This document shows positions 44,703 through 53,083 of a DNA stretch of 64,000 nucleotides, piece by piece. Position 1 is the stretch's first letter, and the number at the start of each line of letters is the position of its first letter. The DNA is from Mixta intestinalis (lineage in GTDB: Bacteria > Pseudomonadota > Gammaproteobacteria > Enterobacterales > Enterobacteriaceae). Where the stretch lies: assembly GCF_009914055.1 (NCBI RefSeq), contig NZ_CP028271.1, positions 4,464,001 through 4,528,000 of the forward strand, given 5' to 3'. Made by a program: the position numbers and the translations under genes. The notes beneath the pieces were generated by a model that made no database searches, was not told the origin of the DNA, and saw only the letters and a program-made list of their open reading frames with translations.

Positions 44703-46172
44703 TTACTCCTCCTGTACCTGCTGTTTCTGTACTTTACGTAGCAGCAGCCACATACGCACCGTTCTTACCGCCACTTCGCGGGCTGCGGTATTTGACGGCA
44801 GCGGATCGGGCCCGGGTTGCTCACAGGTATTACAGGCGGGCTTCACGCTTTTTGCACCGTTCAGCGTCAGGTTGGCCAGGATCGCAATCACTGTACCAAT
44901 GGTAATGCCGCTGTGTAAAAAGAGCTGCATCATCGGCGGAAACTGAGCGAACAGCCCCGGCACCAGTACCGGCATCAGGCCCAGACCGAGCGTCAGCGCG
45001 ACCACCATGCTGTTGTTATTGTTACGATAGTTAACGTGACCCAGCGTACGGATGCCGGAAACCGCCACCATACCAAACATTACTATGCCTGCGCCGCCAA
45101 GGATAGGTTTAGGGATCACCACCACCAGCGCGGCCATCTTACTGAACAGCCCCATCAGAATCAGGATGATGCCGGATACTGCCACCACAAAGCGGCTGCG
45201 CACGCCGGTCATACCGATCAGGCCAACGTTCTGTGCAAAGGCGGCGTAGGGGAAGAGATTGAACAAACCGCAAATAGTTGTTGCCAGGCCGCAGGCGTTC
45301 AGCCCGTTGCGCAGCATGGTCGGATCGACTTTTTTCCCCGCGATATCCCCGGTCGCCATCATCGAGGACATGGTTTCTACCATTACCACCACCATCACCA
45401 TCGAGAGCAGCGCCACCGGCAGCAGATGGAACTCCGGCGTGGCGAAGCGCATCGGCTGCGGCAGATTAAACCAGGGCGTAGCATGTACTAACTGGAAATC
45501 GAGCGGGCGGAAGAAGCTCCAGATCAGCGAACCGGCAATCAAACCGAGCAGAACCGCCGTATTCTTAATCAGGCCGGAAGCGAAGGTATAGATATTAAGG
45601 ATGATAAACAGCGTGACCGCCGCCAGCAGCAGCGAGAGCAGGTTGCCGAAATCGCTCAGTTCGCTGTTACCGCCACCAATCCAGCCACCGGCAACCGGCA
45701 TAATGGAAAGACCGATAAGCGTGACGATCGATCCCATCACCACCTTGGGAAAGAAGCGCACCAGGCGGCTGATCCACGGCGCACAGATCAGGGTGAATAT
45801 CCCGGCGACAATGACCGCGCCCGATATTCCGCCGAGACCGTACTCCTTACCAATCAGCACCATCGGCACCAGCGCGGCGAAGGTACAGCCCTGAATCAGC
45901 GGCAGGCGGCAGCCGATCCAACGTCCAATGCCCAGTGACTGAGCGATAGTAGAGAAACCACAGATAAACAGATCGGTACTGATCAGCAGGATAATCTGCT
46001 CTGCGGGCAGACCAACCGCAGAACCGACCACCAGCGGTACGGCGACAGCACCCGCATACATTACCAGCACATGTTGCAGGCCATAAATGAACATCTGCGG
46101 GATGGGCAGGACCTCATCAACTGGCGCAGGCGGGGTTAACGGTTGTGAAGGGTTAACAGCAGATTCTTTCAT
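44703..46172 (-). CDS. uacT: Urate/xanthine permease, UacT-like (NCS2 family)
   Basis: This 489-residue nucleobase:cation symporter has about fourteen membrane segments. The N-terminal FIYGLQHVLVMYAGAVAVPLVVG contains the QH of NCS2 helix 1. Helix 8-10 blocks are VVMVETMSSMMATGDIAGKK and FAQNVGLIGMTGVRSRFVV, the latter with the NxG motif. The C-terminal VRTVRMWLLLRKVQK closely matches E. coli UacT (YgfU). The related XanQ and XanP lack this tail in memory. ATG at 46172 follows AAAGGAG. A sigma-54 promoter match lies 120 bases upstream. It probably imports urate or xanthine for the enzymes of this island. Confidence 0.85.
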   Translation of the reverse strand: MKESAVNPSQPLTPPAPVDEVLPIPQMFIYGLQHVLVMYAGAVAVPLVVGSAVGLPAEQIILLISTDLFICGFSTIAQSLGIGRWIGCRLPLIQGCTFAALVPMVLIGKEYGLGGISGAVIVAGIFTLICAPWISRLVRFFPKVVMGSIVTLIGLSIMPVAGGWIGGGNSELSDFGNLLSLLLAAVTLFIILNIYTFASGLIKNTAVLLGLIAGSLIWSFFRPLDFQLVHATPWFNLPQPMRFATPEFHLLPVALLSMVMVVVMVETMSSMMATGDIAGKKVDPTMLRNGLNACGLATTICGLFNLFPYAAFAQNVGLIGMTGVRSRFVVAVSGIILILMGLFSKMAALVVVIPKPILGGAGIVMFGMVAVSGIRTLGHVNYRNNNNSMVVALTLGLGLMPVLVPGLFAQFPPMMQLFLHSGITIGTVIAILANLTLNGAKSVKPACNTCEQPGPDPLPSNTAAREVAVRTVRMWLLLRKVQKQQVQEE

Positions 46173-46291
46173 GGGGCGATCTCTCCTTTACGGCTCCCAA
46201 CGTTCCTCATGGAGCTACGATTCGAAGGCGTAAGCCTCCCTGAGGCTGATTATCTTCATCAGCATAAAGCGCCTGTGGCGCGGTCTCTTTA

Positions 46292-46307
46292 TGCGTAAGC
46301 CGTGCCA
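46292..46307 (-). promoter_or_regulatory. Sigma-54 promoter upstream of uacT
   Basis: TGGCACGGCTTACGCA has a perfect TGGCACG -24 element and GC at -12 with exact GG-N10-GC spacing. The expected start is near 46280. It would serve uacT, the small ORF and fdhF. Confidence 0.75.
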
Positions 46308-46505
46308 GGCGCGTAGGAAATCGCTGGCGCAGCAACATATCTGTGAGACGGGTCACGGGTTATTCGACAGAGGGAAAAGGAAAGGTATGAAGGGTAGAGA
46401 TGACGCACATTTCAGCACTTATCAGCAAAGCGGCAATTTCTCACTTTGAGAGAAAGCGGCTCAAACCGGGAATCACGGGGTGAATCGGGGAATAACGGGC
46501 AAAAA

Positions 46506-46529
46506 AATACCAGAGTTGCCTCTGGTATT
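46506..46529 (-). terminator. Rho-independent terminator of ygfK-ssnA
   Basis: On the minus strand a perfect 10-bp stem AATACCAGAG with its complement and a 4-base loop is followed by seven T residues, 30 bases after the ssnA stop. Confidence 0.9.
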
Positions 46530-46560
46530 GGTCTCGTTGGGGATGAGTAAAATAGGTGGC

Positions 46561-47886
46561 TTAGATTGCGGCCATGCGCTGCCACATTTTCTTCGCGGCG
46601 ACACGCGCCTTGTCATACAGCGGTGCGATCGGCTGCGCGAAAGCGCGGTCTTCATAGACCCGACGCCCGGCGACAATCACCGTATCCACCACCGCGCTGC
46701 TCATGCCGAAGGCCATGTGACCGGCAAGGTTGTCAGCGCAAAGCGGCGTCGGTTCAGCGTAATCCAGCACCGTAATATCGGCGGTATAGCCGGGTGCCAG
46801 CCGTCCGAAGGACTGACCGAAATTGCGCGTCAGCAGTTCGTTACCGTTATTCAGCATTTGCAGGAAACGATCGGTGCCGAGCGGGCCGCCGGCGTCACGG
46901 TGTTTAAACCAGGCGAACTTCAGCTCCTCAAACATATCGGAACCGATGCCGTCGGTGCCCAGCGCTGCCCACTTCACTTTCGGCAGATGCGGGTTATAGC
47001 CGACATGGTTGTTCATGTTCGAGCGGGCATTATGCACCAGGAAAGCGTTGTGGCTGTTGAGGCACTCTACTTCCTGTTCGCTGAGCCACAGGCCATGAGC
47101 GATCAACGTTTTTTCGTTCAGCAGGCCAAATTTCTCCAGCCGCAGCACCGGATCAAGGCTGTATTTATCATGGCTGTGCGCCACATCGTAGCGATCTTCC
47201 GCCACGTGGATATGCAGGCCGCGTCCGGTTTCCTTAATGGCGTCACGCAGCAGCTCCAGTCCGGCATCGGAGACGGTGAACGGCGCGTGCGCGCCGATAT
47301 GCGCCTCAACCAGATAACTTTGCGGGTTACTCTGTTTCTCTTTATCGATCAGGCGGGCAAAAGCGATATTTTCCTGCACCCCGGCCTTCAGCTCTTCAAG
47401 GCCGCCGTTGCGATCGGTGGTTTCGAAGCAGGTCATACCGCGCAGGCCGGTATCGAGGAAGGCCTGACGCAGCACCGCCAGCGAACCGGCAATAAAGGCG
47501 GGTGACGCGTGGTGATCGATAACCGATGTACAGCCGCCTTTGATCGCTTCCAGCGCGCAGATCACGCCGCTGTAATAAAGCGACTCTTCATCCAGCGCCC
47601 GATCGAGACGCCACCAGAGGTTTTTCAGGGTGGAGATAAAATCGGGGCAGGGCGGAATCGGTGCCATCACCCCGCGTGACAGCCCGGAGTAAAAGTGATT
47701 ATGCGAGCAGACCAGGCCCGGCATCACCAGCTTACCGTTCATCGGCTTAATCTGCGCACCTGGATACTCACCCGACAGGCTCTGACCAACGGCGATGATT
47801 TTATCGCCGTCAATCACGATATCCACGCCCCGCTCAACGCGAGAAGGGTAAAGTTCGACCAGGGTACAGTCTTGCAGTATCAGCAT
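46561..47886 (-). CDS. ssnA: Putative aminohydrolase SsnA
   Basis: SsnA is a cytoplasmic metal-dependent hydrolase of the amidohydrolase superfamily, 441 residues, matching E. coli SsnA (442) in length and sequence. Metal ligands are visible in CSHNHFYSGL (about 60-69), in EAHIGAHAPF, in HIHVAEDRYDV and in ALGTDGIGSDM. Related enzymes deaminate guanine or open ring amides. In anaerobic purine-degrading bacteria ssnA belongs to the conserved cluster with ygfK, hyuA and ygeX. It starts two bases after the ygfK stop and is followed by a strong terminator, so the two form an operon. Its exact substrate is not established here. Confidence 0.93.
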   Translation of the reverse strand: MLILQDCTLVELYPSRVERGVDIVIDGDKIIAVGQSLSGEYPGAQIKPMNGKLVMPGLVCSHNHFYSGLSRGVMAPIPPCPDFISTLKNLWWRLDRALDEESLYYSGVICALEAIKGGCTSVIDHHASPAFIAGSLAVLRQAFLDTGLRGMTCFETTDRNGGLEELKAGVQENIAFARLIDKEKQSNPQSYLVEAHIGAHAPFTVSDAGLELLRDAIKETGRGLHIHVAEDRYDVAHSHDKYSLDPVLRLEKFGLLNEKTLIAHGLWLSEQEVECLNSHNAFLVHNARSNMNNHVGYNPHLPKVKWAALGTDGIGSDMFEELKFAWFKHRDAGGPLGTDRFLQMLNNGNELLTRNFGQSFGRLAPGYTADITVLDYAEPTPLCADNLAGHMAFGMSSAVVDTVIVAGRRVYEDRAFAQPIAPLYDKARVAAKKMWQRMAAI

Positions 47887-47888
47887 GG

Positions 47889-50800
47889 CTATTCCTCCAC
47901 GGCGCCCAGCAGATAACCATGCTGGCGGCGAGTGTAGTTAATGATGGTGGCCATATCGCTCAGCGACTCAGGCAGATCGACAATCTGTTGCTGTTTATCC
48001 AGTTGCAGATGCCAGACCTTGCCCTGATGACGGATATGAACCTGATTTTTGTCGAGTAAGAAGCCGGGGTTGGTGCTGTTTTCAAAATCCTGCGGCAGGC
48101 TGAAAACGGTGATCTTGTCTTTGTAGGGTTTACCCTGCCACGGACAGAACTGGGCGCAGTTGCCGCATTCGTTACACAGCGCATCAAGGTGCAGAATCTG
48201 ATGGCGACTACGGTAGCCCGGTACGGCAATCGCCACGTTGGCGCGGTTAGGGCAAACGTCAACGCATTTGCTGCACACGTAGTTACAGGAGAGGCAGCGT
48301 TCCGCTTCCTGACGAGCGAAGGCATCCGCCGCTTCGCTGGTAATCTGCCGCACGGCGATGGTGCCTTTCCGTGCATAGACATCCAGCGGATGGGTATTGA
48401 GATAATAGGCAGGCGTTTCGCCGCTGGCGATATTCTCTCTGGCAAGGATAGCGTCGGTAGCTTTACGCGCGCCGCCGATAGCCGCCACGATAGAGGAGGG
48501 GCCGCTCTGCACGTCACCGATCAGGAAAACATTCTCCAGCGGGGTTTCCAGCGTGTGCGGATCGACTACCGGCCAGCCGTCCTGACCGACGGGCACGCCC
48601 ATCGCACGCAGTTTATCGCCGTCAGGCTGTTCGCCGGTCGCGGTAATTACTGCATCAAAATGCACCGTGCGGGTTTCATCTGTTTCAACCGGACGACGAC
48701 GTCCGTCTGCACCAGGCTCACCGGCTTTCATCACTCTGATCAGCATGTCGCCGTTAGCTTCAAAGCGTTCCGGGTTCGCCAGCGTCATAAAGCGTACGCC
48801 TTCCGCTTCCGCCGCAGAAATTTCTTCCGGCCAGGCAGGCATATCGGCGCGTTCACGGCGATAAACAATGGTTACGCCCGTTACGCCATCGATACGCAAT
48901 GCGGCGCGCGCGCAGTCCATCGCGGTATTACCCGCGCCCACTACGGCGATTTCGCCGCGCAGGGTTGTTTTGCCCTGGTTGTAGGTGTCGAGGAAATCAA
49001 ACGAGCGCAGCACGTTCGGGTTTTCCCCCGCCAGCCGCAGCGTGTTGGTTTTACCTGCGCCGATACCGATGCAAACGTAATGGAAACCCTGACGTTTCAG
49101 TGCATCAACGGTGAGGTTGGTTGGGCAGTCATAAACGAATTTCACCCCGTGATCGGCAATAAAATCGATATCCTGCTGCACCAGCTCCGCCGGGATACGG
49201 AAGCGAGGAATAATATTGCTCACCACGCCGCCCGCGTTCGGCGCACGTTCAAACAGCGTTACGCGATGACCGGCACGCGCCAGGAAGTAACCAGCAGCCA
49301 GACCGGCAGGGCCTGCACCAATAACCGCAACCGGATGGCGATCGCCGGAACCGGCAGGCTTATGCCAGCGTTTGCGATAGCTTTCCCAGCCTTTCTCACG
49401 CACTATCTCTTTCATTTTGCGGATATTCAGCGCGTTCTCGTAATCCATACGCGTACAGTTGTACTGGCACTGATGGTCGCAGATATGACCGGTGATAGAA
49501 GGCAGAGCGTTACGCTGATAAATCAGCGCCAGCGCGTCGGCGTAGCGGCCTTCGCCTGCCAAACGCAGGTATTCAGGAATATCCTGTTTGATGGCGCAGG
49601 CGGTTACGCAGGGCGCAACGTAGCAGTCGGTCAGCGGCAGAGGGCCACCCGCATCAATTTCTTCTTTTCCTTTCCAGGCTTTCTGGGCCCATTCTGCTTT
49701 CAGCGCATGGTCGGCCAGCGCGTTAAGTTTGCTGACGTCGATGGTTTTCCGCCGCCATTCCCAGTCGGTGCAGCCGTCAAGAATGCGTGCGCATTCGGCA
49801 AGACGCAGGTAGCCGCCCGGTTTCAGCAGGTCGGTCGCCATGGTGATGGGCTGGATGCCGGTGGCGAAGATATCGGCAATATTAAACTGGCTGGCACCGC
49901 CGGAATAGGAGATCGGCAGGTGACCGTTGAAATGACGTGATAGCAGTGCCGCCACGTTAATGGAGAGCGGAAACAGGGCGCGCCCGGACATATACATCTC
50001 TTCGCCAGGCAGACGATGTTTATGGTTGCGGGTGCCGAGAGTATTGGTCAGCTTAACGCCGAAGGAAAGTTCTCTTTCCGCTCCCAGCGCGATCAGACGT
50101 TCCAGCATCGCCAGCGCCTGATCCAGTTTCAGATCGTGATCGAAAGAGGCTTCATCCAGCGATATATAATCAAAGCCGTTGTTATCAAGGATCTCACGCG
50201 CTTTCTCAAAGCCCAGCAGCGTCGGATTGAGTTTCACATAGGTATGCAGATTTTTTTCCGTCAGCATGTACTGACAGATCGACTCGATCTCATTCGGCGG
50301 GCAGCCGTGCATGGTGGAGAGCGTCACGCTGCGCACCATCTTCGGAGAAATTTTACCCGGTAACGCTTCCAGCAGCGCGCTGTCTGCTTTTTTCAACAGC
50401 TGCCAGTCACCCTGACGGATAAACTGCGCCAGCTCATCGCGATAGCGGTTGAATTTCTCGGTTTTACCGGCGTCGATAGTTTCGTCGATAAATTTCTGCA
50501 TCGGCGGCTGGGTAATGCCTTTCAGGTCATAGCCCACGCTCATATTGAAAATGAACGAGCGGCCCTGCGAACCGTCACGCGGCGAAAGAATTGCCTCCAG
50601 CAGCCAGAGCGCCATCCACGCTTTCAGATATTCATCCCAGGCTTTATCCAGCGTCAGCTCCGTTGACCATTCGGTATTGAAGGCCTCATCGCTGGCGTCG
50701 ATACAGGGTTTTTCCAGCTCCAGCCGGTCGAGGATCTGTACGGTTTTCAGTTCGATAAAGCTGCCGCCGGTTAGCCAGGCGACGATAATATTGGGAGCCA

Positions 50801-50993
50801 GTTGGGTATGTGGCCCTGCGGCTGGACCCAGCGCAGTATCACAGGTTTCACCGAACAGGGTAATTTGCCGTTCAGGATGACGGACATAGAACTCGCTTTC
50901 CGGGATACCGAAAATGGCCCGATCTTCCTCATACTCGGCGCAGATGCGCGTTAAAAGCTCACGAAAGGGGACGGGACGCATGATGTCAGACAT
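47889..50993 (-). CDS. ygfK: Iron-sulfur flavoprotein oxidoreductase YgfK
   Basis: This 1034-residue multidomain protein corresponds to E. coli YgfK (1032), annotated as a putative selenate reductase subunit. The N-terminal half resembles a dihydroorotate/dihydropyrimidine dehydrogenase barrel (VTLSTMHGCPP, VKLNPTLLGF). The middle is a GltD-type module with cysteines CDHQCQYNC, FAD-binding VIGAGPAGLAAGYF near 552 and NAD(P)-binding VVGAGNTAMDCARAAL near 682. The C-terminus has two ferredoxin-type clusters, CLSCNYVCSKCVDVCP (about 898) and CNECGNCAQFCP. The frame is open to 51188, but ATG at 50993 after AAGGAGC fits the family. It probably passes electrons for reductive purine-ring steps. A sigma-54 promoter match precedes it. 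Confidence 0.93.
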   Translation of the reverse strand: MSDIMRPVPFRELLTRICAEYEEDRAIFGIPESEFYVRHPERQITLFGETCDTALGPAAGPHTQLAPNIIVAWLTGGSFIELKTVQILDRLELEKPCIDASDEAFNTEWSTELTLDKAWDEYLKAWMALWLLEAILSPRDGSQGRSFIFNMSVGYDLKGITQPPMQKFIDETIDAGKTEKFNRYRDELAQFIRQGDWQLLKKADSALLEALPGKISPKMVRSVTLSTMHGCPPNEIESICQYMLTEKNLHTYVKLNPTLLGFEKAREILDNNGFDYISLDEASFDHDLKLDQALAMLERLIALGAERELSFGVKLTNTLGTRNHKHRLPGEEMYMSGRALFPLSINVAALLSRHFNGHLPISYSGGASQFNIADIFATGIQPITMATDLLKPGGYLRLAECARILDGCTDWEWRRKTIDVSKLNALADHALKAEWAQKAWKGKEEIDAGGPLPLTDCYVAPCVTACAIKQDIPEYLRLAGEGRYADALALIYQRNALPSITGHICDHQCQYNCTRMDYENALNIRKMKEIVREKGWESYRKRWHKPAGSGDRHPVAVIGAGPAGLAAGYFLARAGHRVTLFERAPNAGGVVSNIIPRFRIPAELVQQDIDFIADHGVKFVYDCPTNLTVDALKRQGFHYVCIGIGAGKTNTLRLAGENPNVLRSFDFLDTYNQGKTTLRGEIAVVGAGNTAMDCARAALRIDGVTGVTIVYRRERADMPAWPEEISAAEAEGVRFMTLANPERFEANGDMLIRVMKAGEPGADGRRRPVETDETRTVHFDAVITATGEQPDGDKLRAMGVPVGQDGWPVVDPHTLETPLENVFLIGDVQSGPSSIVAAIGGARKATDAILARENIASGETPAYYLNTHPLDVYARKGTIAVRQITSEAADAFARQEAERCLSCNYVCSKCVDVCPNRANVAIAVPGYRSRHQILHLDALCNECGNCAQFCPWQGKPYKDKITVFSLPQDFENSTNPGFLLDKNQVHIRHQGKVWHLQLDKQQQIVDLPESLSDMATIINYTRRQHGYLLGAVEE

Positions 50994-51079
50994 ACATTGC
51001 TCCTTGCTGAAATTATTATCATGGTAGGGGGGTTTAACCGTCATCTCAGCCGCTGTCGGAAAAACCGCAGCGGAGATAA

Positions 51080-51095
51080 AGCAACTTCCAGGCCA
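51080..51095 (-). promoter_or_regulatory. Sigma-54 promoter upstream of ygfK
   Basis: TGGCCTGGAAGTTGCT on the minus strand has GG-N10-GC spacing and a perfect TTGCT -12 element. The expected start is near 51069, about 75 bases before the ygfK ATG. Confidence 0.65.
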
Positions 51096-51257
51096 CTCCC
51101 CGTAACGCGGCGACTTTAGCGCGTGAAAGGTGATCTGTTTCGCATCCCGAGCGAAGCGGCGCGCGAATAGCGTGTCAGGGTGATTCACCGATTATCAAAA
51201 TGAAAAAAATGAGAAAATATTTACGTTGAGAGACCCGTGAGCGAGGCAATAACGAAA

Positions 51258-51273
51258 CGGCATAAGAGTTGCT
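51258..51273 (+). promoter_or_regulatory. Sigma-54 promoter upstream of the YqeB-like gene
   Basis: CGGCATAAGAGTTGCT has GG-N10-GC spacing and a TTGCT -12 element. It lies 40 bases upstream of the start codon at 51313. Confidence 0.6.
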
Positions 51274-51312
51274 TGTAAAAAGGCAGGAATTCCACATTAA
51301 GGGGAACGCATT

Positions 51313-52146
51313 ATGTCTTTATTCACTACGCTCGCACGTCTCGAAGCGCAAAATATTGCTTTTGCACTGCTGCAAATTATCGATAGTCGGGGTTCAGCAC
51401 CGCGTCACAGCGCGGCGATGGTGGTTACCGAACAGGGAGAAATCGAAGGAACGATTGGCGGAGGTATGGTGGAAAGGCTGGCGATTGATGCGGCCCATGA
51501 AGCTATCGAACAGGGCACTTCCCGGCTGTTTGAGGCCAGGCTGGCGCGCCAGGGCGAGAATGCGGTGGGCTCGGACTGCGGCGGTGCGGTCACCGTGCAT
51601 ATTGCGGTCTGGCCCCGGCGTCCGGCGCTGTTTCTGCTGGGTGGCGGACACGTTAACCGGGAAGTGGCTAAGATGGCGGTAGCGCTCGATTTCGTCGTCA
51701 CGGTGGCGGATACCTGGCCTGCTAATCTGGAGCACCCTGAACTGCCCGCCGTCTGTCGCCGCGTGCAGGGCGAGAACTATGAGGCAATTGTGCCGCAGCT
51801 TGGCCTGGATAAGCACAGCTATGTGGTTATCGCCACCAACCATGAAGATCGCGAAGCGCTCAGCCAGACGATTAATCTGCCGCTGCGCTATCTGGGTCTG
51901 TTGGCGAGCAAGCGCAAGGCGCATCATCTGCGTCACTGGCTGCGTCAGGAACATGGGCTGAATGAAGAGCAGGTTGCCCGGCTGCATTCCCCGCTGGGGC
52001 TGAAGATTGGGGCGGAAACCCCGACGGAAATTGCGGTAAGTATTATTGGTGAGCTGATTATGCTGGCGCGGACCGGCGAAACGGCACCGCAAAATATCGT
52101 TATTAATCGTGACAGCGAGACCCCGGCAATTCGGAGCCTCGCCTGA
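51313..52146 (+). CDS. XdhC/CoxI-family molybdenum hydroxylase accessory protein, YqeB-like
   Basis: This 277-residue protein has the two XdhC/CoxI domains. The N-terminal domain shows RGSAPRHSAAMVVTEQGEIEGTIGGGMVE (about 26-54) and SDCGGAVTVHI. The C-terminal Rossmann-like domain shows LFLLGGGHVNREVAKMA (about 106-122) and GLLASKRKAHHL. Such proteins deliver or mature the molybdopterin cofactor for xanthine-dehydrogenase-type enzymes. E. coli YqeB in the matching cluster is about 540 residues, so this is a short form of the family, and yqeC is absent. ATG follows AAGGGGAACGC. It is monocistronic, divergent from ygfK and convergent with yqeA (seven bases between stops). Confidence 0.83.
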   Translation: MSLFTTLARLEAQNIAFALLQIIDSRGSAPRHSAAMVVTEQGEIEGTIGGGMVERLAIDAAHEAIEQGTSRLFEARLARQGENAVGSDCGGAVTVHIAVWPRRPALFLLGGGHVNREVAKMAVALDFVVTVADTWPANLEHPELPAVCRRVQGENYEAIVPQLGLDKHSYVVIATNHEDREALSQTINLPLRYLGLLASKRKAHHLRHWLRQEHGLNEEQVARLHSPLGLKIGAETPTEIAVSIIGELIMLARTGETAPQNIVINRDSETPAIRSLA

Positions 52147-52153
52147 TAAAACG

Positions 52154-53083
52154 CTAGCCGATAATCGTGCCGGTGCGTCCATTAATGCCGTCGCCGGCGC
52201 GTTCCAGTAGGGTAATCAGCGCCTTCCTGCCGGGGCGGGATTCGGCAAAGGCCAACGCCGCTTCCACTTTCGGTAGCATGGAGCCCGGCGCGAATTGCCC
52301 TTCAGCAATATAGTGGCGGGCTTCTTCCGGCGTCATACGATCCAGCCATTTCTGCTGCGGCGTATTGAAGTTGACCGCCACTTTTTCCACCGCCGTCAGG
52401 ATCACCAGCATATCGGCATCGATATCGCGGGCCAGCACCGCACTGGCGCGATCTTTATCGATCACCGCGCTGACGCCTTTCAGATGATTACCCTCGGCAA
52501 CCACCGGAATACCGCCGCCGCCGACCGTTACCGGTACCTGTCCGGCATCGAGCAGCGATTTCACCGCATCGATTTCAATAATTTCTTTCGGTTCCGGCGA
52601 TGCGATCACACGACGCCAGCCGCGTCCTGAATCCTCTTTGACCGCGATGTTTTGCTGGATCAGCTTACGTGCGACCTCTTCGCTTAAGAAAGAACCGATC
52701 GGCTTATCGGGCATTTTGAAGGCGTGATCGTTCTCATCAACGCGCACCTGGGTAATCAGCGATACCACATTTTTCTTGATGCCGCGCTTCAGTAGCGTTT
52801 CGCGCAGTACGTTCTGTAAATCATAGCCAATGTAGCCCTGGCTCAACGCCACGCAGACCGACATCGGCAGCACGGAATATTGCTCGGAGCTGTGCGCGGC
52901 GGCTTCAAACGCCTGGTGGATCATCCCCACCTGCGGCCCGTTGCCGTGCGTAATAACCAGTTCATGTCCCGCTTCGATCAGATCGGCAATCGCCTGAGCG
53001 GTAGCGCGCACCGCCTGCATCTGTTTTTCCAGTCCTTTGCCCAGCGCGTTGCCGCCCAGTGCCAGAACGATTCTTTTGCTCAT
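52154..53083 (-). CDS. yqeA: Carbamate kinase-like protein YqeA
   Basis: This 309-residue amino-acid-kinase-fold protein equals E. coli YqeA (310). It shows VLALGGNALGKG (6-17), ITHGNGPQVGMI (44-55), the VTVGGGGIPVV block, DKDRASAVLA, and PEEARHYIAEGQFAPGSMLPKVEA near the end, all carbamate kinase signatures. The enzyme would make ATP from carbamoyl phosphate and ADP, the energy-yielding last step of a fermentative pathway. Carbamoyl phosphate probably comes from the YgeW transcarbamylase. ATG overlaps the hyuA stop (ATGA), and it is the last gene of the ygeW operon. Confidence 0.94.
   Translation of the reverse strand: MSKRIVLALGGNALGKGLEKQMQAVRATAQAIADLIEAGHELVITHGNGPQVGMIHQAFEAAAHSSEQYSVLPMSVCVALSQGYIGYDLQNVLRETLLKRGIKKNVVSLITQVRVDENDHAFKMPDKPIGSFLSEEVARKLIQQNIAVKEDSGRGWRRVIASPEPKEIIEIDAVKSLLDAGQVPVTVGGGGIPVVAEGNHLKGVSAVIDKDRASAVLARDIDADMLVILTAVEKVAVNFNTPQQKWLDRMTPEEARHYIAEGQFAPGSMLPKVEAALAFAESRPGRKALITLLERAGDGINGRTGTIIG

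Larger units (their letters stand above)
46173..46560 (-). other. Control region of uacT-fdhF and terminator region of ssnA
   Basis: This 388-base region holds a sigma-54 promoter match at 46292, a short inverted repeat TCTCA-CTT-TGAGA near 46440 that might bind an activator, and the ssnA terminator at 46506. No gene is seen. Confidence 0.6.
50994..51312. other. Divergent control region between ygfK and the YqeB-like gene
   Basis: This 319-base region carries one sigma-54 promoter match for each direction (51080 minus and 51258 plus). The AT-rich middle between them could bind an activator and integration host factor. No gene is seen. Confidence 0.65.

Noticed and set aside
48189..49940. 583-codon plus-strand open frame
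   Set aside because: It is exactly antisense to ygfK, whose domains are unmistakable. Composition is shadow-like and there is no family match.
47889..51188. 1099-residue version of YgfK starting at 51188
   Set aside because: The extra N-terminus lies over the divergent promoter region. The ATG at 50993 has a strong ribosome-binding site and matches the family start.
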